Below, piece by piece: positions 45,855-55,835 of a stretch of 64,000 bases of DNA. The position numbers and the translations under genes were made by a program. The notes below the pieces were generated by a model. That model was given only the letters and a program-made list of their open reading frames with translations, did no database searches and was not told the DNA's origin. The stretch is from contig NZ_KI912466.1 of NCBI RefSeq assembly GCF_000518645.1, forward strand, positions 609,093 to 673,092, read 5' to 3'. The stretch is from Curvibacter gracilis ATCC BAA-807 (GTDB taxonomy: Bacteria; Pseudomonadota; Gammaproteobacteria; Burkholderiales; Burkholderiaceae_C). Each line of letters begins with the position of its first letter. Within the stretch, counting starts at the first letter, position 1.

Positions 45855-46532
45855 ATGATCACGCTGCATCACTGCGTCAGTGCCCGTTCATTCCGCCCCC
45901 TGTGGATGCTGGAGGAGCTGGCCCTGCCCTACCGTTTGCGCATGCTGCCCTTTCCGCCCCGGGTCTGGCAACGTGACTTTCTGGCCGACAACCCGCTGGG
46001 CACCGTGCCCTTGCTGGAGGACGGCGCGGTGCGCATGACCGAGTCGGCCGCCATCTGCCAGTACCTGAGCAGCCGGGTACCCGGCACCCCGCTGGCCGTG
46101 GCCCCCGACGAGCCGGATTACGCCGCCTGGCTGAACTGGCTGCACCAGGGCGAGGCCACCCTGACCTTTCCGCAGACCCTGGTGCTGCGCTATGGCCGCT
46201 TCGAGCCGCCCGAGCGGCGCCAACCCCAGGTGGCGGAGGATTACAGCCGCTGGTTCCTGGCCCGGCTCAAAGCGGTGGACGCGGCGCTGGCCACCGGCGC
46301 ACCCTGGCTGTGCGGCGGGCGTTTCACGGCCGCCGATGTGTCGGTGGGCTACGCCTTGATGGTGGCCGGTCACCTGGGCCTGCTGGAACGCATGAGCCCG
46401 GCCATCCAGGCCTATTGGCAGCGCCTGCAGCAGCGGCCGGCCTTCGTGCGCGCCCTGGCTGCACAGCACCAGGCCGCCCTGGACCAGGGTGTGCCGACCA
46501 CCCCGGCACCGGACACCGGGCCACCGGCCTGA
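45855..46532 (+). CDS. Glutathione S-transferase family protein
   Basis: The 225-residue protein has a thioredoxin-like N-domain starting MITLHHCVSARSFRPLWMLEELALPY, the glutathione-contacting GTVPLLEDG and MTESAAICQYLS, and an all-helical C-domain with FTAADVSVGYAL. The catalytic position holds Ser/Arg (SARSFR), as in many bacterial beta/theta-like GSTs. GGAGAC precedes the ATG. Substrate unknown. Confidence 0.9.
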   Translation: MITLHHCVSARSFRPLWMLEELALPYRLRMLPFPPRVWQRDFLADNPLGTVPLLEDGAVRMTESAAICQYLSSRVPGTPLAVAPDEPDYAAWLNWLHQGEATLTFPQTLVLRYGRFEPPERRQPQVAEDYSRWFLARLKAVDAALATGAPWLCGGRFTAADVSVGYALMVAGHLGLLERMSPAIQAYWQRLQQRPAFVRALAAQHQAALDQGVPTTPAPDTGPPA

Positions 46533-46569
46533 AGCCAGGCCGCTTCAAGACCCCGGCCATGCCCCCGCT

Positions 46570-47238
46570 TCAGCAGCCCAGCAAGGCGGGCAGCTCCGCC
46601 ATGCTGCGGAACACCTGCACGGCACCCGCGGCCAACAGGGCGTCACGGCTGTCGTGCAGGGTCTGGGCCGGCAGGTAGGCCAACACGGTGGCCCCGGCCG
46701 CCACGCCCGCCGTGACCCCGGTGACGGTGTCTTCGACCACGGCACAGCGGCGCGGGTCGACCTGCAGAAAGTCGGCCGCGGCCAGGTACACGTCGGGGGC
46801 GGGTTTGCTGCGCGGCATTTCGTGCCCGCTGAAGATGCGCCCCTCGAAGTAGGGGCTCAGGCCCACCTTGTCGAGCTGCAGATTGACCTTGAACCGGTCG
46901 GCCCCCGAGGCGCAGGCAATGCGCCCCTGGTGGTGGGCATGCACCCGCTCGACCGCGCCGTGCACATGCTCGACGGCGGTGAGGCGCTCGTTCAGGGCCG
47001 CATTGCGACGGGCATAGAACTCGGCCATCCAGGCATCGGTCAGGGGCATGCCGGTGCGCGCCTCGATGTTGGCCCGCTCATCACGCACCGCCTTGCCCAC
47101 AAAGACGCGAAAGCACTCCTCGGCGCTCATCACCCAGCCCGACTCTTCGAGCATGTCGCGCAGCAGGCCGTTGGTGATGGGTTCGCTGTCCACCAGCACG
47201 CCATCACAGTCGAACAGCACCGCATCGAATCGCATCAT
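46570..47238 (-). CDS. HAD-IA hydrolase, beta-phosphoglucomutase/phosphatase-like
   Basis: The 222-residue protein has FDCDGVLVDSE (nucleophile and general acid Asp near 10-12), a small helical cap, a motif II CASG, KPAPDVYL (motif III Lys) and VVEDTVTGVTAG (motif IV). It resembles the YniC/beta-PGM phosphatases acting on sugar phosphates. A GGAG site precedes the tandem ATGs at 47238. Confidence 0.9.
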   Translation of the reverse strand: MMRFDAVLFDCDGVLVDSEPITNGLLRDMLEESGWVMSAEECFRVFVGKAVRDERANIEARTGMPLTDAWMAEFYARRNAALNERLTAVEHVHGAVERVHAHHQGRIACASGADRFKVNLQLDKVGLSPYFEGRIFSGHEMPRSKPAPDVYLAAADFLQVDPRRCAVVEDTVTGVTAGVAAGATVLAYLPAQTLHDSRDALLAAGAVQVFRSMAELPALLGC

Positions 47239-47266
47239 GGTTGAACTCCAGAATTCAAGATTGGCT

Positions 47267-47710
47267 TCAAGAAGGGCGGGCGGCAGGGAACTCGCCGTCC
47301 ACGTAGTACCAGCGCGGCAGGCCCGGGCCGTCGGCCTCGGGCCGGGTCTCGCGCACAAAGCGGCTGCGTTCATGCAGGCGCACGGCGCGGCCCTGCTCAC
47401 GGTAACGGGCCACGAACTCGACCTGGGCGCGCTCGCCATCGGGCCAGTGACCGCGCAGCTCCAGGCCCAGCCAGCGCGGCGCAGGCTCGAAGTCCAGTTC
47501 GGTGGGCCGCGTGTCGGGGTGCCAGGTGGCCAGCAGGTAGTCGCGCCGCTGCAGCACGAAGGCGCTGTAGCGCGAGCGCATCAGGCTTTCGGCGTCCGGT
47601 GCGGGCGTGTGATCAAAGTGGTCGACAAAGCGCCCGCAGCAATCCGCCCAGGCCAAGGGGCGGCGGCGAGCGTCCAGGCGGCCGCAGGGGCAGGGGTCAG
47701 AAGGGGCCAT
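47267..47710 (-). CDS. YchJ-like protein with an SEC-C zinc motif
   Basis: The 147-residue protein begins with a DPCPCGRLDARRRPLAWADCC zinc-binding SEC-C-like motif and has the YchJ/UPF0225 core: MRSRYSAFVLQRRDYLLATWHPDTRP, FVARYREQGRAVRLHERSRFVRE and WYYVDGEF. Role unknown. A GTG lies one codon earlier, but ATG 47710 is preferred. Confidence 0.88.
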   Translation of the reverse strand: MAPSDPCPCGRLDARRRPLAWADCCGRFVDHFDHTPAPDAESLMRSRYSAFVLQRRDYLLATWHPDTRPTELDFEPAPRWLGLELRGHWPDGERAQVEFVARYREQGRAVRLHERSRFVRETRPEADGPGLPRWYYVDGEFPAARPS

Positions 47711-47784
47711 CACGCAGACAGGCCGTTGCCGGCCGGGGCAAAGGCCCGGATTTTACGAGACGGCGGCCGGGGCGGCCCGCCCCA

Positions 47785-48915
47785 TCAGGCCAGGGCGCGC
47801 TGGATGATGATCTTCTGCACGTCGCTGGTGCCTTCGTAGATCTGGCACACGCGCACGTCGCGGTAGATGCGCTCCAGCGGAAAGTCTTTCACGTAGCCAT
47901 AGCCGCCCAGGGTCTGGATCGCGGCGCTGCAGACCTTCTCTGCCATCTCGCTGGCAAACAGCTTGGCCATGGCGGCTTCCTTGAGGCAGGGGCGGCCGGC
48001 GTCGCGCAGGGCTGCGGCATGCCAGATCAGTTGGCGCGCCGCCTCCAGTTGGGTGGCGCAGTCGGCCAGGCGAAAGCCCACTGCCTGGTGGTTGAAGATG
48101 GCGGTGCCAAAGCTCTCGCGCTGCTTCGCATAATCGACGGCCACTTCGAAGGCACTGCGCGCCATGCCCAGGCTTTGCGCGGCAATGCCGATGCGGCCGC
48201 CCTCCAGGGCCGACAGGGCGATCTTGTAGCCTTCGCCCTCGGCACCGATCAGGTTCTCGGCCGGGATGCGACAGTTGTCAAAATTGATCTGGGCGGTGTC
48301 GCTGCTGTGCTGGCCCAACTTGTCCTCCAGCCGGGCCACCACATAGCCCGGGTTGGCGGTGGGCACCAGAAAGGCACTCATGCCGCGCTTGCCGGCGGCC
48401 TTGTCGGTGACGGCGATCACGATGGCCACGTCACCGTTCTGACCGCTGGTGATGAACTGCTTGACGCCGTTGATGACGTACTCGTCGCCCTGTTTGACCG
48501 CCGTGGTGCGCAAGGCCGAGGCATCGCTGCCCACGTGGGGCTCGGTCAGGCAGAAGGCGCCCAACATGCGGCCCTGGGCCAGGGGCACCAGCCACTGCTG
48601 CTTCTGGGCCTCGTTGCCATAGCGCATCAGGATGGCGTTGACCGGGCAGTTGGTGACGCTGATGGCGGTGCTGGTGCCGCCGTCGCCAGCGGCCACCTCT
48701 TCAAGCACCAGGGCCAGGCTCACATAGTCGAGCTCGGCGCCGCCGTAGGCCTCGGGCACGCAGATGCCGTAGGCACCGAGCGCGGCCAGGCCCTGGTGGG
48801 CTTCCTTGGGAAAGTGGTGCTCACGGTCCCAGCGGGCGGCATGGGGCCAGAGTTGCTCGCGGGCGAAATCGCGCACGGCGTCGCGGATCATTTCCTGGTC
48901 TTGGGTCAACAGCAT
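47785..48915 (-). CDS. Acyl-CoA dehydrogenase, short-chain type
   Basis: The 376-residue flavoprotein has CLTEPHVGSDASAL and QFITSGQNGDV (FAD site), FGTAIFNHQAVGFRLAD, QTLGGYGYVKDFPLER and the catalytic Glu in IYEGTSDVQKIIIQR. It is close to butyryl/isobutyryl-type dehydrogenases and probably oxidises short straight or branched acyl-CoAs with ETF as acceptor. AGGAGAC precedes ATG 48915. It is distinct from isovaleryl-CoA dehydrogenase at 54092. Confidence 0.92.
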   Translation of the reverse strand: MLLTQDQEMIRDAVRDFAREQLWPHAARWDREHHFPKEAHQGLAALGAYGICVPEAYGGAELDYVSLALVLEEVAAGDGGTSTAISVTNCPVNAILMRYGNEAQKQQWLVPLAQGRMLGAFCLTEPHVGSDASALRTTAVKQGDEYVINGVKQFITSGQNGDVAIVIAVTDKAAGKRGMSAFLVPTANPGYVVARLEDKLGQHSSDTAQINFDNCRIPAENLIGAEGEGYKIALSALEGGRIGIAAQSLGMARSAFEVAVDYAKQRESFGTAIFNHQAVGFRLADCATQLEAARQLIWHAAALRDAGRPCLKEAAMAKLFASEMAEKVCSAAIQTLGGYGYVKDFPLERIYRDVRVCQIYEGTSDVQKIIIQRALA

Positions 48916-48964
48916 TCGGGTCTCCTGGATCGTTGTTCTGGGGGTGCTCCGGCTTGCGCAGGCT

Positions 48965-49633
48965 TTACCAATGGCTGGCGCGGCGGCCGTCGTGGTGCAG
49001 CAGGCGCCCACGGTCGGACGGGGTGAGGCCGGCCAGGGTGCGGCGCAGGCCCTGCACGCTTTGCTCGACGGTCAGCGGGGCGGACTCGCCCCCCATGTCG
49101 GTGCGCACCCAGCCCGGGTCGATGGTGACCAGGGTGGCGCGTGGGTAATCATGCTGGGCCGCAGCCACCGCCATGTTGAGGGCGGCCTTGCTGACGCGGT
49201 ACAGCCAGGCGCTGCTGTTGGGCACGCTGCCGATCTGGCTCATGGAACTGGAGATGGCGGCAAACACACCGCCCGCCTCTTCAACCATGGGCATGATCTG
49301 GGGCAGCACCTGCATGGCCCCCAGCACATTGGGGTGCATGACGGCATCGAAGTGCTCCCGCGTGGGGGGTGAGAGCGCGTTGCCGCGGTCCATGACGCCG
49401 GCCACATAGAGGGCCAGGTCGATCTTTTCGCCATCGAGCTGCCACGACAGGCCGCTGACGCTGGCCGGATCGGCCACGTCCAGCTTGAGCACCTGGGCGC
49501 CCAGGTCTTGCAATTGGCGGCGCGCGTCATCGCTGCGCACGGTGGCGATGACGCGCTCGCCGGCGGCCAGCGCCTGGCGCGCCAGTTCCAGGCCGAGGCC
49601 GCGCGAGGCGCCGATGATCAAAGTGGTGCTCAT
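48965..49633 (-). CDS. SDR family oxidoreductase
   Basis: The 222-residue Rossmann protein has TLIIGASRGLGLELA (TGxxxGxG-type loop), LDVADPASV, a SSSMS catalytic Ser region, and YRVSK with the active Tyr and Lys. It resembles C-factor/CsgA-like short SDRs. Substrate unknown. Located between an acyl-CoA dehydrogenase and a PPOX protein. Confidence 0.9.
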   Translation of the reverse strand: MSTTLIIGASRGLGLELARQALAAGERVIATVRSDDARRQLQDLGAQVLKLDVADPASVSGLSWQLDGEKIDLALYVAGVMDRGNALSPPTREHFDAVMHPNVLGAMQVLPQIMPMVEEAGGVFAAISSSMSQIGSVPNSSAWLYRVSKAALNMAVAAAQHDYPRATLVTIDPGWVRTDMGGESAPLTVEQSVQGLRRTLAGLTPSDRGRLLHHDGRRASHW

Positions 49634-49663
49634 GGGGATGCTCCGTGAAACAGGCCTCGGGCT

Positions 49664-50287
49664 TCAGCCCAGGCCTTCCTGTTGCAGTTGGGCCTGGTAG
49701 CGGGCCACCATCTGGGCCTGTGACTCGGGCGCCGTGGCCAGCCCGATCTGGTCGTGCAGCATCTCGCCCAGGGTGGGCAGCACGCTGCGCGGCTGCTGGG
49801 CCTCGGGCCGCCACAGGCGCGAACGCATGAAGGCCTTGGCACAGTGGAGGTAGGCCTCTTGCACCCGCACCTCAATGACCAGCTTCGGGGGCTGACGCCC
49901 TTCGGCAAAGCGCTGGGTGAACTCGGCCTCGTCGCGCAGCCGGGCCTGCCCGTTGACGCGCAGGGTTTCGTCCACACCCGGGATCATGAACAGCAGGCCG
50001 ATGCGCGGGTCTTGCACCAGATTCTGCAAGGTGTCGAGGCGGTTGTTGCCCGAGGAATCCGGCAACAGCAGGGTGTGCTCGTCGGGGGTGTGCACAAAGC
50101 CAGGGGCCCCGCCACGCGGCGAGGCGTCCAGCCACTGACCCGCAGCCCCTGCCGAGGCCAGCACGCAAAAGGGCGACAGGCTGATGAAGCGCCGTGCGTG
50201 CCGGTCGAGTTGCGCCATCTGCTTGAGGCGCGGGCGCTCGGCCGGCGGTGGGTACAGGGCGCGCAGTTGCTCCAGGGTGCTGATCAT
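49664..50287 (-). CDS. Pyridoxamine 5'-phosphate oxidase-like FMN-binding protein
   Basis: The 207-residue split-barrel protein has FCVLASAGAAGQWLDASPRGG, LLLPDSSGNNRLDTLQNLVQDPRIGLLFMIPG, ETLRVNGQARL and an AYLHCAKAFMRSRLW tail. This matches the PPOX-class MSMEG_1061 subfamily of flavin-dependent reductases. Likely an FMN/F420-type oxidoreductase; substrate unknown. Confidence 0.87.
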   Translation of the reverse strand: MISTLEQLRALYPPPAERPRLKQMAQLDRHARRFISLSPFCVLASAGAAGQWLDASPRGGAPGFVHTPDEHTLLLPDSSGNNRLDTLQNLVQDPRIGLLFMIPGVDETLRVNGQARLRDEAEFTQRFAEGRQPPKLVIEVRVQEAYLHCAKAFMRSRLWRPEAQQPRSVLPTLGEMLHDQIGLATAPESQAQMVARYQAQLQQEGLG

Positions 50288-50306
50288 GGGCCGCCTCAGG
50301 GGTTCA

Positions 50307-51488
50307 TCAAAGCAGTTCGAGTGCCAGCGCCGTGGCCTCGCCACCGCCGATGCACAGGGTGGCCAGGCCGCGCTTCTTGCCACGGGCCTTGAGCGCGTGC
50401 AGCAGCGTGACGATGATGCGGGCGCCGCTGGCGCCGATGGGGTGGCCCAGGGCGCAGGCCCCGCCGTTGACGTTGACGATGTCGTGCGACAGCTTCAGCT
50501 CGGTCATCAGCGCCATGGGCACCACGGCAAAGGCCTCGTTGATTTCCCAGAGGTCGACGTCGGCGGCCGACCAGCCGGCCTTGGCCAGGGCCTTCTGGGT
50601 GGCGCCCAGCGGGGCGGTGGCAAACCACTCGGGCTCCTGGGCGTGGGTGGCGTGGCTGACGATGCGGGCCAGGGGCTGGCAGCCCAGCTTCTGGGCGGTC
50701 GCCTCGCGCATCATCACCAGGGCGGCGGCGCCGTCGTTGATCGACGAGCTGGAGGCGGCGGTGATGGTGCCGTCTTTCTTGAACGCGGGCTTGAGGCCGG
50801 GGATCTTGTCGAGCTTGACCTTGCCGGGGCCCTCGTCCACCGAGATGACGGTCTCGCCTGAGCGCGATTTGACGGTGACCGGCGCGATCTCGGCTGCGAA
50901 GGCGCCTGACTCGGTGGCCGCCTTGGCACGCTGCACGCTGGTGACGGCAAAGTTGTCCTGCTGCGCGCGGGTGAAGCTGTATTTGGCGGCGCAGTCTTCG
51001 CCGAAGGTGCCCATGGAGCGGCCGGGCTCGTAGGCGTCTTCCAGGCCATCGAGCATCATGTGGTCAAAGATGCGGTCGTGGCCCATGCGGTAGCCGCCAC
51101 GGCCCTTCTGCAGCAGGTAGGGGGCGTTGGTCATGCTTTCCATGCCCCCGGCCACCATCACCTCGTGGGTGCCGGCCAGCAGCATGTCGTGTGCGAACAT
51201 GGCCGCCTTCATGCCCGAGCCACACATCTTGGACAGGGTGACGGCCCCCGCCCCCTTGGGCAGACCGCCCTTGAACGCGGCCTGGCGCGCCGGGGCCTGG
51301 CCCTGGCCGGCCATCAGGCAGTTGCCGAACAGCACCTCGCCCACCGCATCGGGCGAGACGCCCGCACGCTCGACGGCGGCACGGATGGCCACGCCGCCCA
51401 GGTCGTGGGCCGCGAGGCTGCTGAAGTCGCCCTGGAAGCTGCCCATGGGGGTGCGGGCGGCGCCGACGATGACGATGGATTCGGACAT
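50307..51488 (-). CDS. Acetyl-CoA acetyltransferase (thiolase)
   Basis: The 393-residue thiolase has the nucleophile in TLSKMCGSGMKAAMFAHD (Cys near 88), NVNGGACALGHPIGASGARI with the His, and CIGGGEA with the second Cys. Length and motifs fit biosynthetic/degradative acetoacetyl-CoA thiolases. In this block it can cleave acetoacetyl-CoA derived from leucine. AGGAGATCACC precedes the ATG. Confidence 0.95.
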   Translation of the reverse strand: MSESIVIVGAARTPMGSFQGDFSSLAAHDLGGVAIRAAVERAGVSPDAVGEVLFGNCLMAGQGQAPARQAAFKGGLPKGAGAVTLSKMCGSGMKAAMFAHDMLLAGTHEVMVAGGMESMTNAPYLLQKGRGGYRMGHDRIFDHMMLDGLEDAYEPGRSMGTFGEDCAAKYSFTRAQQDNFAVTSVQRAKAATESGAFAAEIAPVTVKSRSGETVISVDEGPGKVKLDKIPGLKPAFKKDGTITAASSSSINDGAAALVMMREATAQKLGCQPLARIVSHATHAQEPEWFATAPLGATQKALAKAGWSAADVDLWEINEAFAVVPMALMTELKLSHDIVNVNGGACALGHPIGASGARIIVTLLHALKARGKKRGLATLCIGGGEATALALELL

Positions 51489-51548
51489 GGTGATCTCCTG
51501 GTGTTGGTATGACTGACTGGATTGGCTGACTGGGATGGGGGTGACCCT

Positions 51549-53360
51549 TCATGAGGCCTGGCTGGCCTGCGAGGGTGAGAAGCGCCGGCTGCGCTCGTAC
51601 GGAAAGATGTCGTGCACGTGGCCCGCCTGGATGCGCTCCTGGTGCTGCTGCCAGAAGCCCACCTCCAGCAGGTCGGCGTGGTGCCGCATGAAGACCTCGC
51701 GCACCGCGGGGTGGCCCAGCAGAAAAGGCGCAAAGGTTTCGGGGAACACATCGCGGGGGCCGACGCTGTACCAGATCTCGCCCGAGAGTTCGTCCTCTTC
51801 GTTGCGGGGCTCAGGCACGCGGCGGAAGTTGCAGTCGGTGATGTACTCGATCTCGTCGTAGTCGTAGAAGACGACCTTGCCGTTGCGCGTGATGCCGAAG
51901 TTCTTCCACAGCATGTCGCCCGGGAAGATGTTGGCGGCCACCAGGTCTTTGATGGCGTTGCCGTATTCGATCACGCTGCGCTCGATCTGGGCCCGCGCCG
52001 CAGGGTGCTCCAGCCCCTGGTCGAAGGCCTCTTGCAGGTACAGGTTGAGCGGGATCATGCGGCGCTCGATGTAGAGGTGCTTGATGATGACCTCGGTGCG
52101 GCCGTCGCCATCGCGGTCGCTGATCTCAAGCTGGCTGGGGGCGAACTTCTGGATTTCGGCGATCAGTTCGTCGCTGAAGCGCTCGCGCGGGAAGGCCACT
52201 TCGCTGTACTCCAGCGTGTCGGCCATGCGCCCCACCCGGTCGTGCTGCTTGACCAGCAGGTACTTGCCCTTGACCTGCTCGCGCGTGGTGTCCTTGGGCG
52301 GCGGGAAGTAGTCTTTGATGAGCTTGAAGACGAAGGGAAACGAGGGCAGGTCGAACACCAGCATGACCATGCCCTTGATGCCGGGTGCGATGCGGAAGCG
52401 GTCGGTGGAGTGGCGCAGGTGGGCCAGAAAATCGCGGTAGAACAGGGTCTTGCCCTGCTTGGCCAGGCCCAGTGCGTTGTAGATCTCGGCGCGCGGCTTG
52501 CGTGGCATCAGCGAGCGCAGGAACTGCACGTAGGCCGAGGGGATCTCCATGTCGACCATGAAGTAGGCGCGCGCAAAGCTGAACAGCATCTGCAGATCGT
52601 CTTCGCCGAACAAGGCCGCGTCGATGCGCAACTGACCCCGGCTGTTGTGCAGGATGGGCAGGGCAAACGGCAGTTCGTTGAAGCCGTTGATGAGCTTGCC
52701 CACCACATACGCGCCCTTGTTGCGGAAGAACAGGCTGGACAGCACCTGGATCTGGAAGTTGGTGCGCAGCTTCACATCGCCCAGGCGCTGGTGCAGGGCC
52801 TGCAGCACGCTGGCCACGTCGCGGGGCAGGTCTTCGAATTGACGCTGCAGCCGGAAATGCTCGATGAGCTGGGTCAGCACCTCGGGCAGCGTGGCGCGCG
52901 AGGGGTAGTAGGCCCGGAAGCTGGGCTGGGCGCCAGGCTCGTCGTCTTCGATGTACTCGGTGCTGACCGCCGGGCGCACAAAGATGAAATCGTTGTGGAA
53001 ATGGGTGCGGTGCAGGATCTTGGTGGTGACCGAGTTGAAGAAGGTCTCGGCCAGCTCGGGCTGGTGGTGGTCGACCAGCAGACCGATGTAGTGCAGCTTG
53101 ACCTGCTGCCACACGTCCATGGGTTGGGCACCGGCCTTGAACTCTTTCTCGAGCCGCATCACGCATTCCTTGACGCGCAGGCCGTAGAACTCGATGCGCT
53201 CGCGCTGGGCGCGCTGCTGGCCGTGCCAGTCGCAGGTCTCGAAGCGGTGTTTGGCCCGGGCCGATTCGGTGCGGAACAGGCGGTAATGGCGGTTGAAACC
53301 GTCCATCATGGCCCGGGCGATGCCATGGGCCTGGGGGGCGTCAAGCCGGGATGGAAACAT
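51549..53360 (-). CDS. aceK: Isocitrate dehydrogenase kinase/phosphatase AceK
   Basis: The 603-residue protein has the AceK-specific segments: [53 protein letters not shown], the nucleotide loop [22 protein letters not shown] and [24 protein letters not shown]. AceK reversibly phosphorylates isocitrate dehydrogenase to divert carbon to the glyoxylate shunt during growth on acetate or fatty acids. aceA/aceB are not in the window. It sits between thiolase and carbonic anhydrase genes. Confidence 0.96.
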   Translation of the reverse strand: MFPSRLDAPQAHGIARAMMDGFNRHYRLFRTESARAKHRFETCDWHGQQRAQRERIEFYGLRVKECVMRLEKEFKAGAQPMDVWQQVKLHYIGLLVDHHQPELAETFFNSVTTKILHRTHFHNDFIFVRPAVSTEYIEDDEPGAQPSFRAYYPSRATLPEVLTQLIEHFRLQRQFEDLPRDVASVLQALHQRLGDVKLRTNFQIQVLSSLFFRNKGAYVVGKLINGFNELPFALPILHNSRGQLRIDAALFGEDDLQMLFSFARAYFMVDMEIPSAYVQFLRSLMPRKPRAEIYNALGLAKQGKTLFYRDFLAHLRHSTDRFRIAPGIKGMVMLVFDLPSFPFVFKLIKDYFPPPKDTTREQVKGKYLLVKQHDRVGRMADTLEYSEVAFPRERFSDELIAEIQKFAPSQLEISDRDGDGRTEVIIKHLYIERRMIPLNLYLQEAFDQGLEHPAARAQIERSVIEYGNAIKDLVAANIFPGDMLWKNFGITRNGKVVFYDYDEIEYITDCNFRRVPEPRNEEDELSGEIWYSVGPRDVFPETFAPFLLGHPAVREVFMRHHADLLEVGFWQQHQERIQAGHVHDIFPYERSRRFSPSQASQAS

Positions 53361-53385
53361 GGCTCACGCCCTGCCGCTCAAAAAC

Positions 53386-54051
53386 TCAGATGGCCACGCC
53401 GCGCGGGTAGCGCTTGAGGCCGTTGCGGAACATGGGCATCACGTCGTCGGGGCCTTGCATGCTGACGCGCAGGTCGTTGACCAGCCCGTCCTTGAGGCCA
53501 TAGCACCAGCCGTGCAGGGCCAGCTTCTGGCCCCGGTGCCAGGCGTCTTGCACGACATTGGTCAGGGCGACGTTGCCGACCTGCTCGATGACATTCATCT
53601 CGCACAGCACATCTTCCTGCTCGGCCATGCTCAGGTGATCCAGGCGGCGACGATGGCGCACCTTGACGTCGTGCACATGGCGCAGCCAGTTGTCGGCCAG
53701 GCCGACACGCATGCCACGCAAGGTGGCCAACACGCCACCGCAACCATAGTGGCCCACCACCATGATGTGCTCGACCTTGAGGTAATCGACCGCGAACTGG
53801 ATCACCGACAAGGCGTTCAGATCGGAGTGCACCACCACGTTGGCCACGTTGCGGTGCACGAACACCTCGCCCGGATCCAGCCCCGTGATCTCGTTGGCAG
53901 GCACGCGGCTGTCGGAGCAGCCGATCCAGAGGTACTTGGGGTTTTGCTGCTGGGCCAGCTGGCTGAAAAAGCCGGGGCGGGCCTGCTCCATTCGGGCCGC
54001 CCAAACGCGGTTGTTGTCGATCAGATGCTGAAGGCTGGAGGGAGAAGTCAT
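53386..54051 (-). CDS. can: Beta-class carbonic anhydrase
   Basis: The 221-residue enzyme has the zinc ligands and Asp-Arg dyad in GCSDSRVPA (Cys45, Asp47, Arg49) and VVGHYGCGGV (His and Cys near 101-104), as in E. coli Can. It hydrates CO2 to bicarbonate. Placed next to isovaleryl-CoA dehydrogenase, it could supply bicarbonate for the biotin carboxylase (methylcrotonyl-CoA carboxylase) of the leucine route. Confidence 0.96.
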   Translation of the reverse strand: MTSPSSLQHLIDNNRVWAARMEQARPGFFSQLAQQQNPKYLWIGCSDSRVPANEITGLDPGEVFVHRNVANVVVHSDLNALSVIQFAVDYLKVEHIMVVGHYGCGGVLATLRGMRVGLADNWLRHVHDVKVRHRRRLDHLSMAEQEDVLCEMNVIEQVGNVALTNVVQDAWHRGQKLALHGWCYGLKDGLVNDLRVSMQGPDDVMPMFRNGLKRYPRGVAI

Positions 54052-54091
54052 GCGGCGATGTTAGCGGCTGTGCATGTCAGTTGCTTGAGGC

Positions 54092-55270
54092 TCAGCAAGT
54101 CTCCGCAAACAGCTCGCGGCCAATCAGCATGCGGCGGATCTCGCTGGTGCCGGCGCCGATCTCGTAGAGCTTGGCATCGCGCCACAGGCGGCCCAGCGGG
54201 TATTCATTGATGTAGCCGTTGCCACCGAAGATCTGCACGCCCTCGCCCGCCATCCAGGTGGCCTTTTCGGCGCACCACAGGATGACGCTGGCGCAGTCCT
54301 TGCGCACCTGGCGCACGTGCTCGGTGCCCAACAGGTCGAGGTTCTTGGCCACGGTGTAGGCAAACGAGCGGCCGGCCTGCAGCACGGTGTACATGTCGGC
54401 CACCTTGCCCTGGATGAGCTGGAACTCGCCGATGCTCTGGCCGAATTGCTTGCGGTCGTGGATGTAGGGGATGACGTTGTCCATCACCGACTGCATGATG
54501 CCCAGCGGGCCACCGGTGAGCACGGCGCGCTCATAGTCGAGCCCGCTCATGAGCACCTTGGCACCCATGTTGAGGCCGCCCAGGATGTTCTCGGCCGGCA
54601 CTTCGACGTTGTTGAACACCAGTTCGCCGGTGTGGCTGCCACGCATGCCGAGCTTGTCGAGCTTTTGCGCGATGCTGAAGCCCTTCATGCCCTTTTCGAT
54701 CAGGAAGGCGGTGACACCGCGGGCGCCCAGCTCGGGCTCGCTCTTGGCATAGACCACCAAGGTGTCGGCGTCGGGGCCGTTGGTGATCCACATCTTGCTG
54801 CCATTGAGCAGGTAGTAGCCCCCCTTGTCTTCGGCCTTCAGCTTCATGCTGATGACGTCGGAGCCGGCGCCGGGCTCGCTCATGGCCAGGGCGCCCACGT
54901 GTTCGCCGGAAATCAGCCGGGGCAGGTACTTGGCCTTCTGGGCCTCGGTGCCGTTGCGGTTGATCTGGTTCACGCACAGGTTGCTGTGCGCACCGTACGA
55001 GAGGCCGACCGAGGCGCTGGCGCGGGAGATTTCCTCCATGGCCACCATGTGGGCCAGGTAGCCCATGTTGGCACCACCATAGGTTTCAGGCACGGTGATG
55101 CCCAGAACCCCCAGCTCGCCCATCTTGCGCCACAGATCCATGGGGAACTGGTCGTTGCGGTCGATCTCGGCCGCGCGGGGAGCGATCTCAGCCTGGGCAA
55201 AGTCGCGCACGGCGTCGCGCAGGGCATCGATGTCGTCACCCAGTTGGAAATTGAGGCCGGGCAGGTTCAT
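54092..55270 (-). CDS. liuA: Isovaleryl-CoA dehydrogenase
   Basis: The 392-residue acyl-CoA dehydrogenase has [40 protein letters not shown] and [21 protein letters not shown]. That Glu within LDYERAVL is the diagnostic catalytic base position of isovaleryl-CoA dehydrogenases, and the usual C-terminal position holds a non-Glu residue ([17 protein letters not shown]). It oxidises isovaleryl-CoA to 3-methylcrotonyl-CoA. AAGGAGA precedes the ATG. It follows the thioesterase gene and is controlled by the LiuR operator. Confidence 0.96.
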   Translation of the reverse strand: MNLPGLNFQLGDDIDALRDAVRDFAQAEIAPRAAEIDRNDQFPMDLWRKMGELGVLGITVPETYGGANMGYLAHMVAMEEISRASASVGLSYGAHSNLCVNQINRNGTEAQKAKYLPRLISGEHVGALAMSEPGAGSDVISMKLKAEDKGGYYLLNGSKMWITNGPDADTLVVYAKSEPELGARGVTAFLIEKGMKGFSIAQKLDKLGMRGSHTGELVFNNVEVPAENILGGLNMGAKVLMSGLDYERAVLTGGPLGIMQSVMDNVIPYIHDRKQFGQSIGEFQLIQGKVADMYTVLQAGRSFAYTVAKNLDLLGTEHVRQVRKDCASVILWCAEKATWMAGEGVQIFGGNGYINEYPLGRLWRDAKLYEIGAGTSEIRRMLIGRELFAETC

Positions 55271-55287
55271 GGGAGTCTCCTTGAGAT

Positions 55288-55755
55288 TCAGTATTTTTGA
55301 GGGACCGGTGCCAGCGTCTGCTGCATCACCGCGCAGGATTGACGGCGCCCGTCGGGCGCCACGTGAAAGAGTTCGGCCGTGGTCACGATGACCCGCTTAC
55401 CGGGACGGACCACCCGGCCCAGGGCGTGGAGTTCACCCCCGTTGAAGCTGGCCAGGAAGTTGATCTTGTATTCGACCGTGACCACCTCCAGCCCCTCGTC
55501 GAGCACCGACAGGCCGGCGTAGCCGCCAGCGATGTCGGCCAGCGCGCCCATGGCACCGCCATGAAAGCCGCCTTGCTGCTGGGTCACCCGCTCGGAATAG
55601 GGCAAGGCGATTTCGCACAGGCCGGGCTCGACCCGCAGCAGGCGCGCCCCCAAGTGCTGCATCAGCCCCTGGCGGGCCAGACTGGCCTCGATGCGGGCAT
55701 GCAGGGCCTCCAGCGCATGGGCATCTGCGGCCTGGTCGGAAGTGGATCGATTCAT
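55288..55755 (-). CDS. PaaI-type hotdog thioesterase
   Basis: The 155-residue hotdog protein has [26 protein letters not shown] (catalytic HGG-x(6)-D region) and [34 protein letters not shown]. It likely hydrolyses acyl-CoAs accumulating during leucine or fatty-acid breakdown. First gene after the LiuR-controlled promoter; its ATG lies only 9 bases beyond the predicted -10 box, so the message may be leaderless or nearly so. Confidence 0.9.
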   Translation of the reverse strand: MNRSTSDQAADAHALEALHARIEASLARQGLMQHLGARLLRVEPGLCEIALPYSERVTQQQGGFHGGAMGALADIAGGYAGLSVLDEGLEVVTVEYKINFLASFNGGELHALGRVVRPGKRVIVTTAELFHVAPDGRRQSCAVMQQTLAPVPQKY

Positions 55756-55763
55756 GGGCCGGC

Positions 55764-55794
55764 AGCTTAATTGACGTTTACGTAAACGTCAATT
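55764..55794 (-). promoter_or_regulatory. LiuR operator and promoter for the thioesterase-liuA operon
   Basis: A perfect 26-bp palindrome (half-site AATTGACGTTTAC, 55769-55794) matches the TTGACGTTTACGTAAACG-type LiuR box. On the minus strand it overlaps -35 TTGACG (55787-55792) and lies upstream of -10 TAAGCT (55764-55769) with a 17-base spacer. The operator therefore fills the promoter spacer, as for MerR-family control. Confidence 0.85.
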
Positions 55795-55835
55795 GGTGAA
55801 AGACCACCTCAGACACCCTGAAGGGCGCCACTGGA

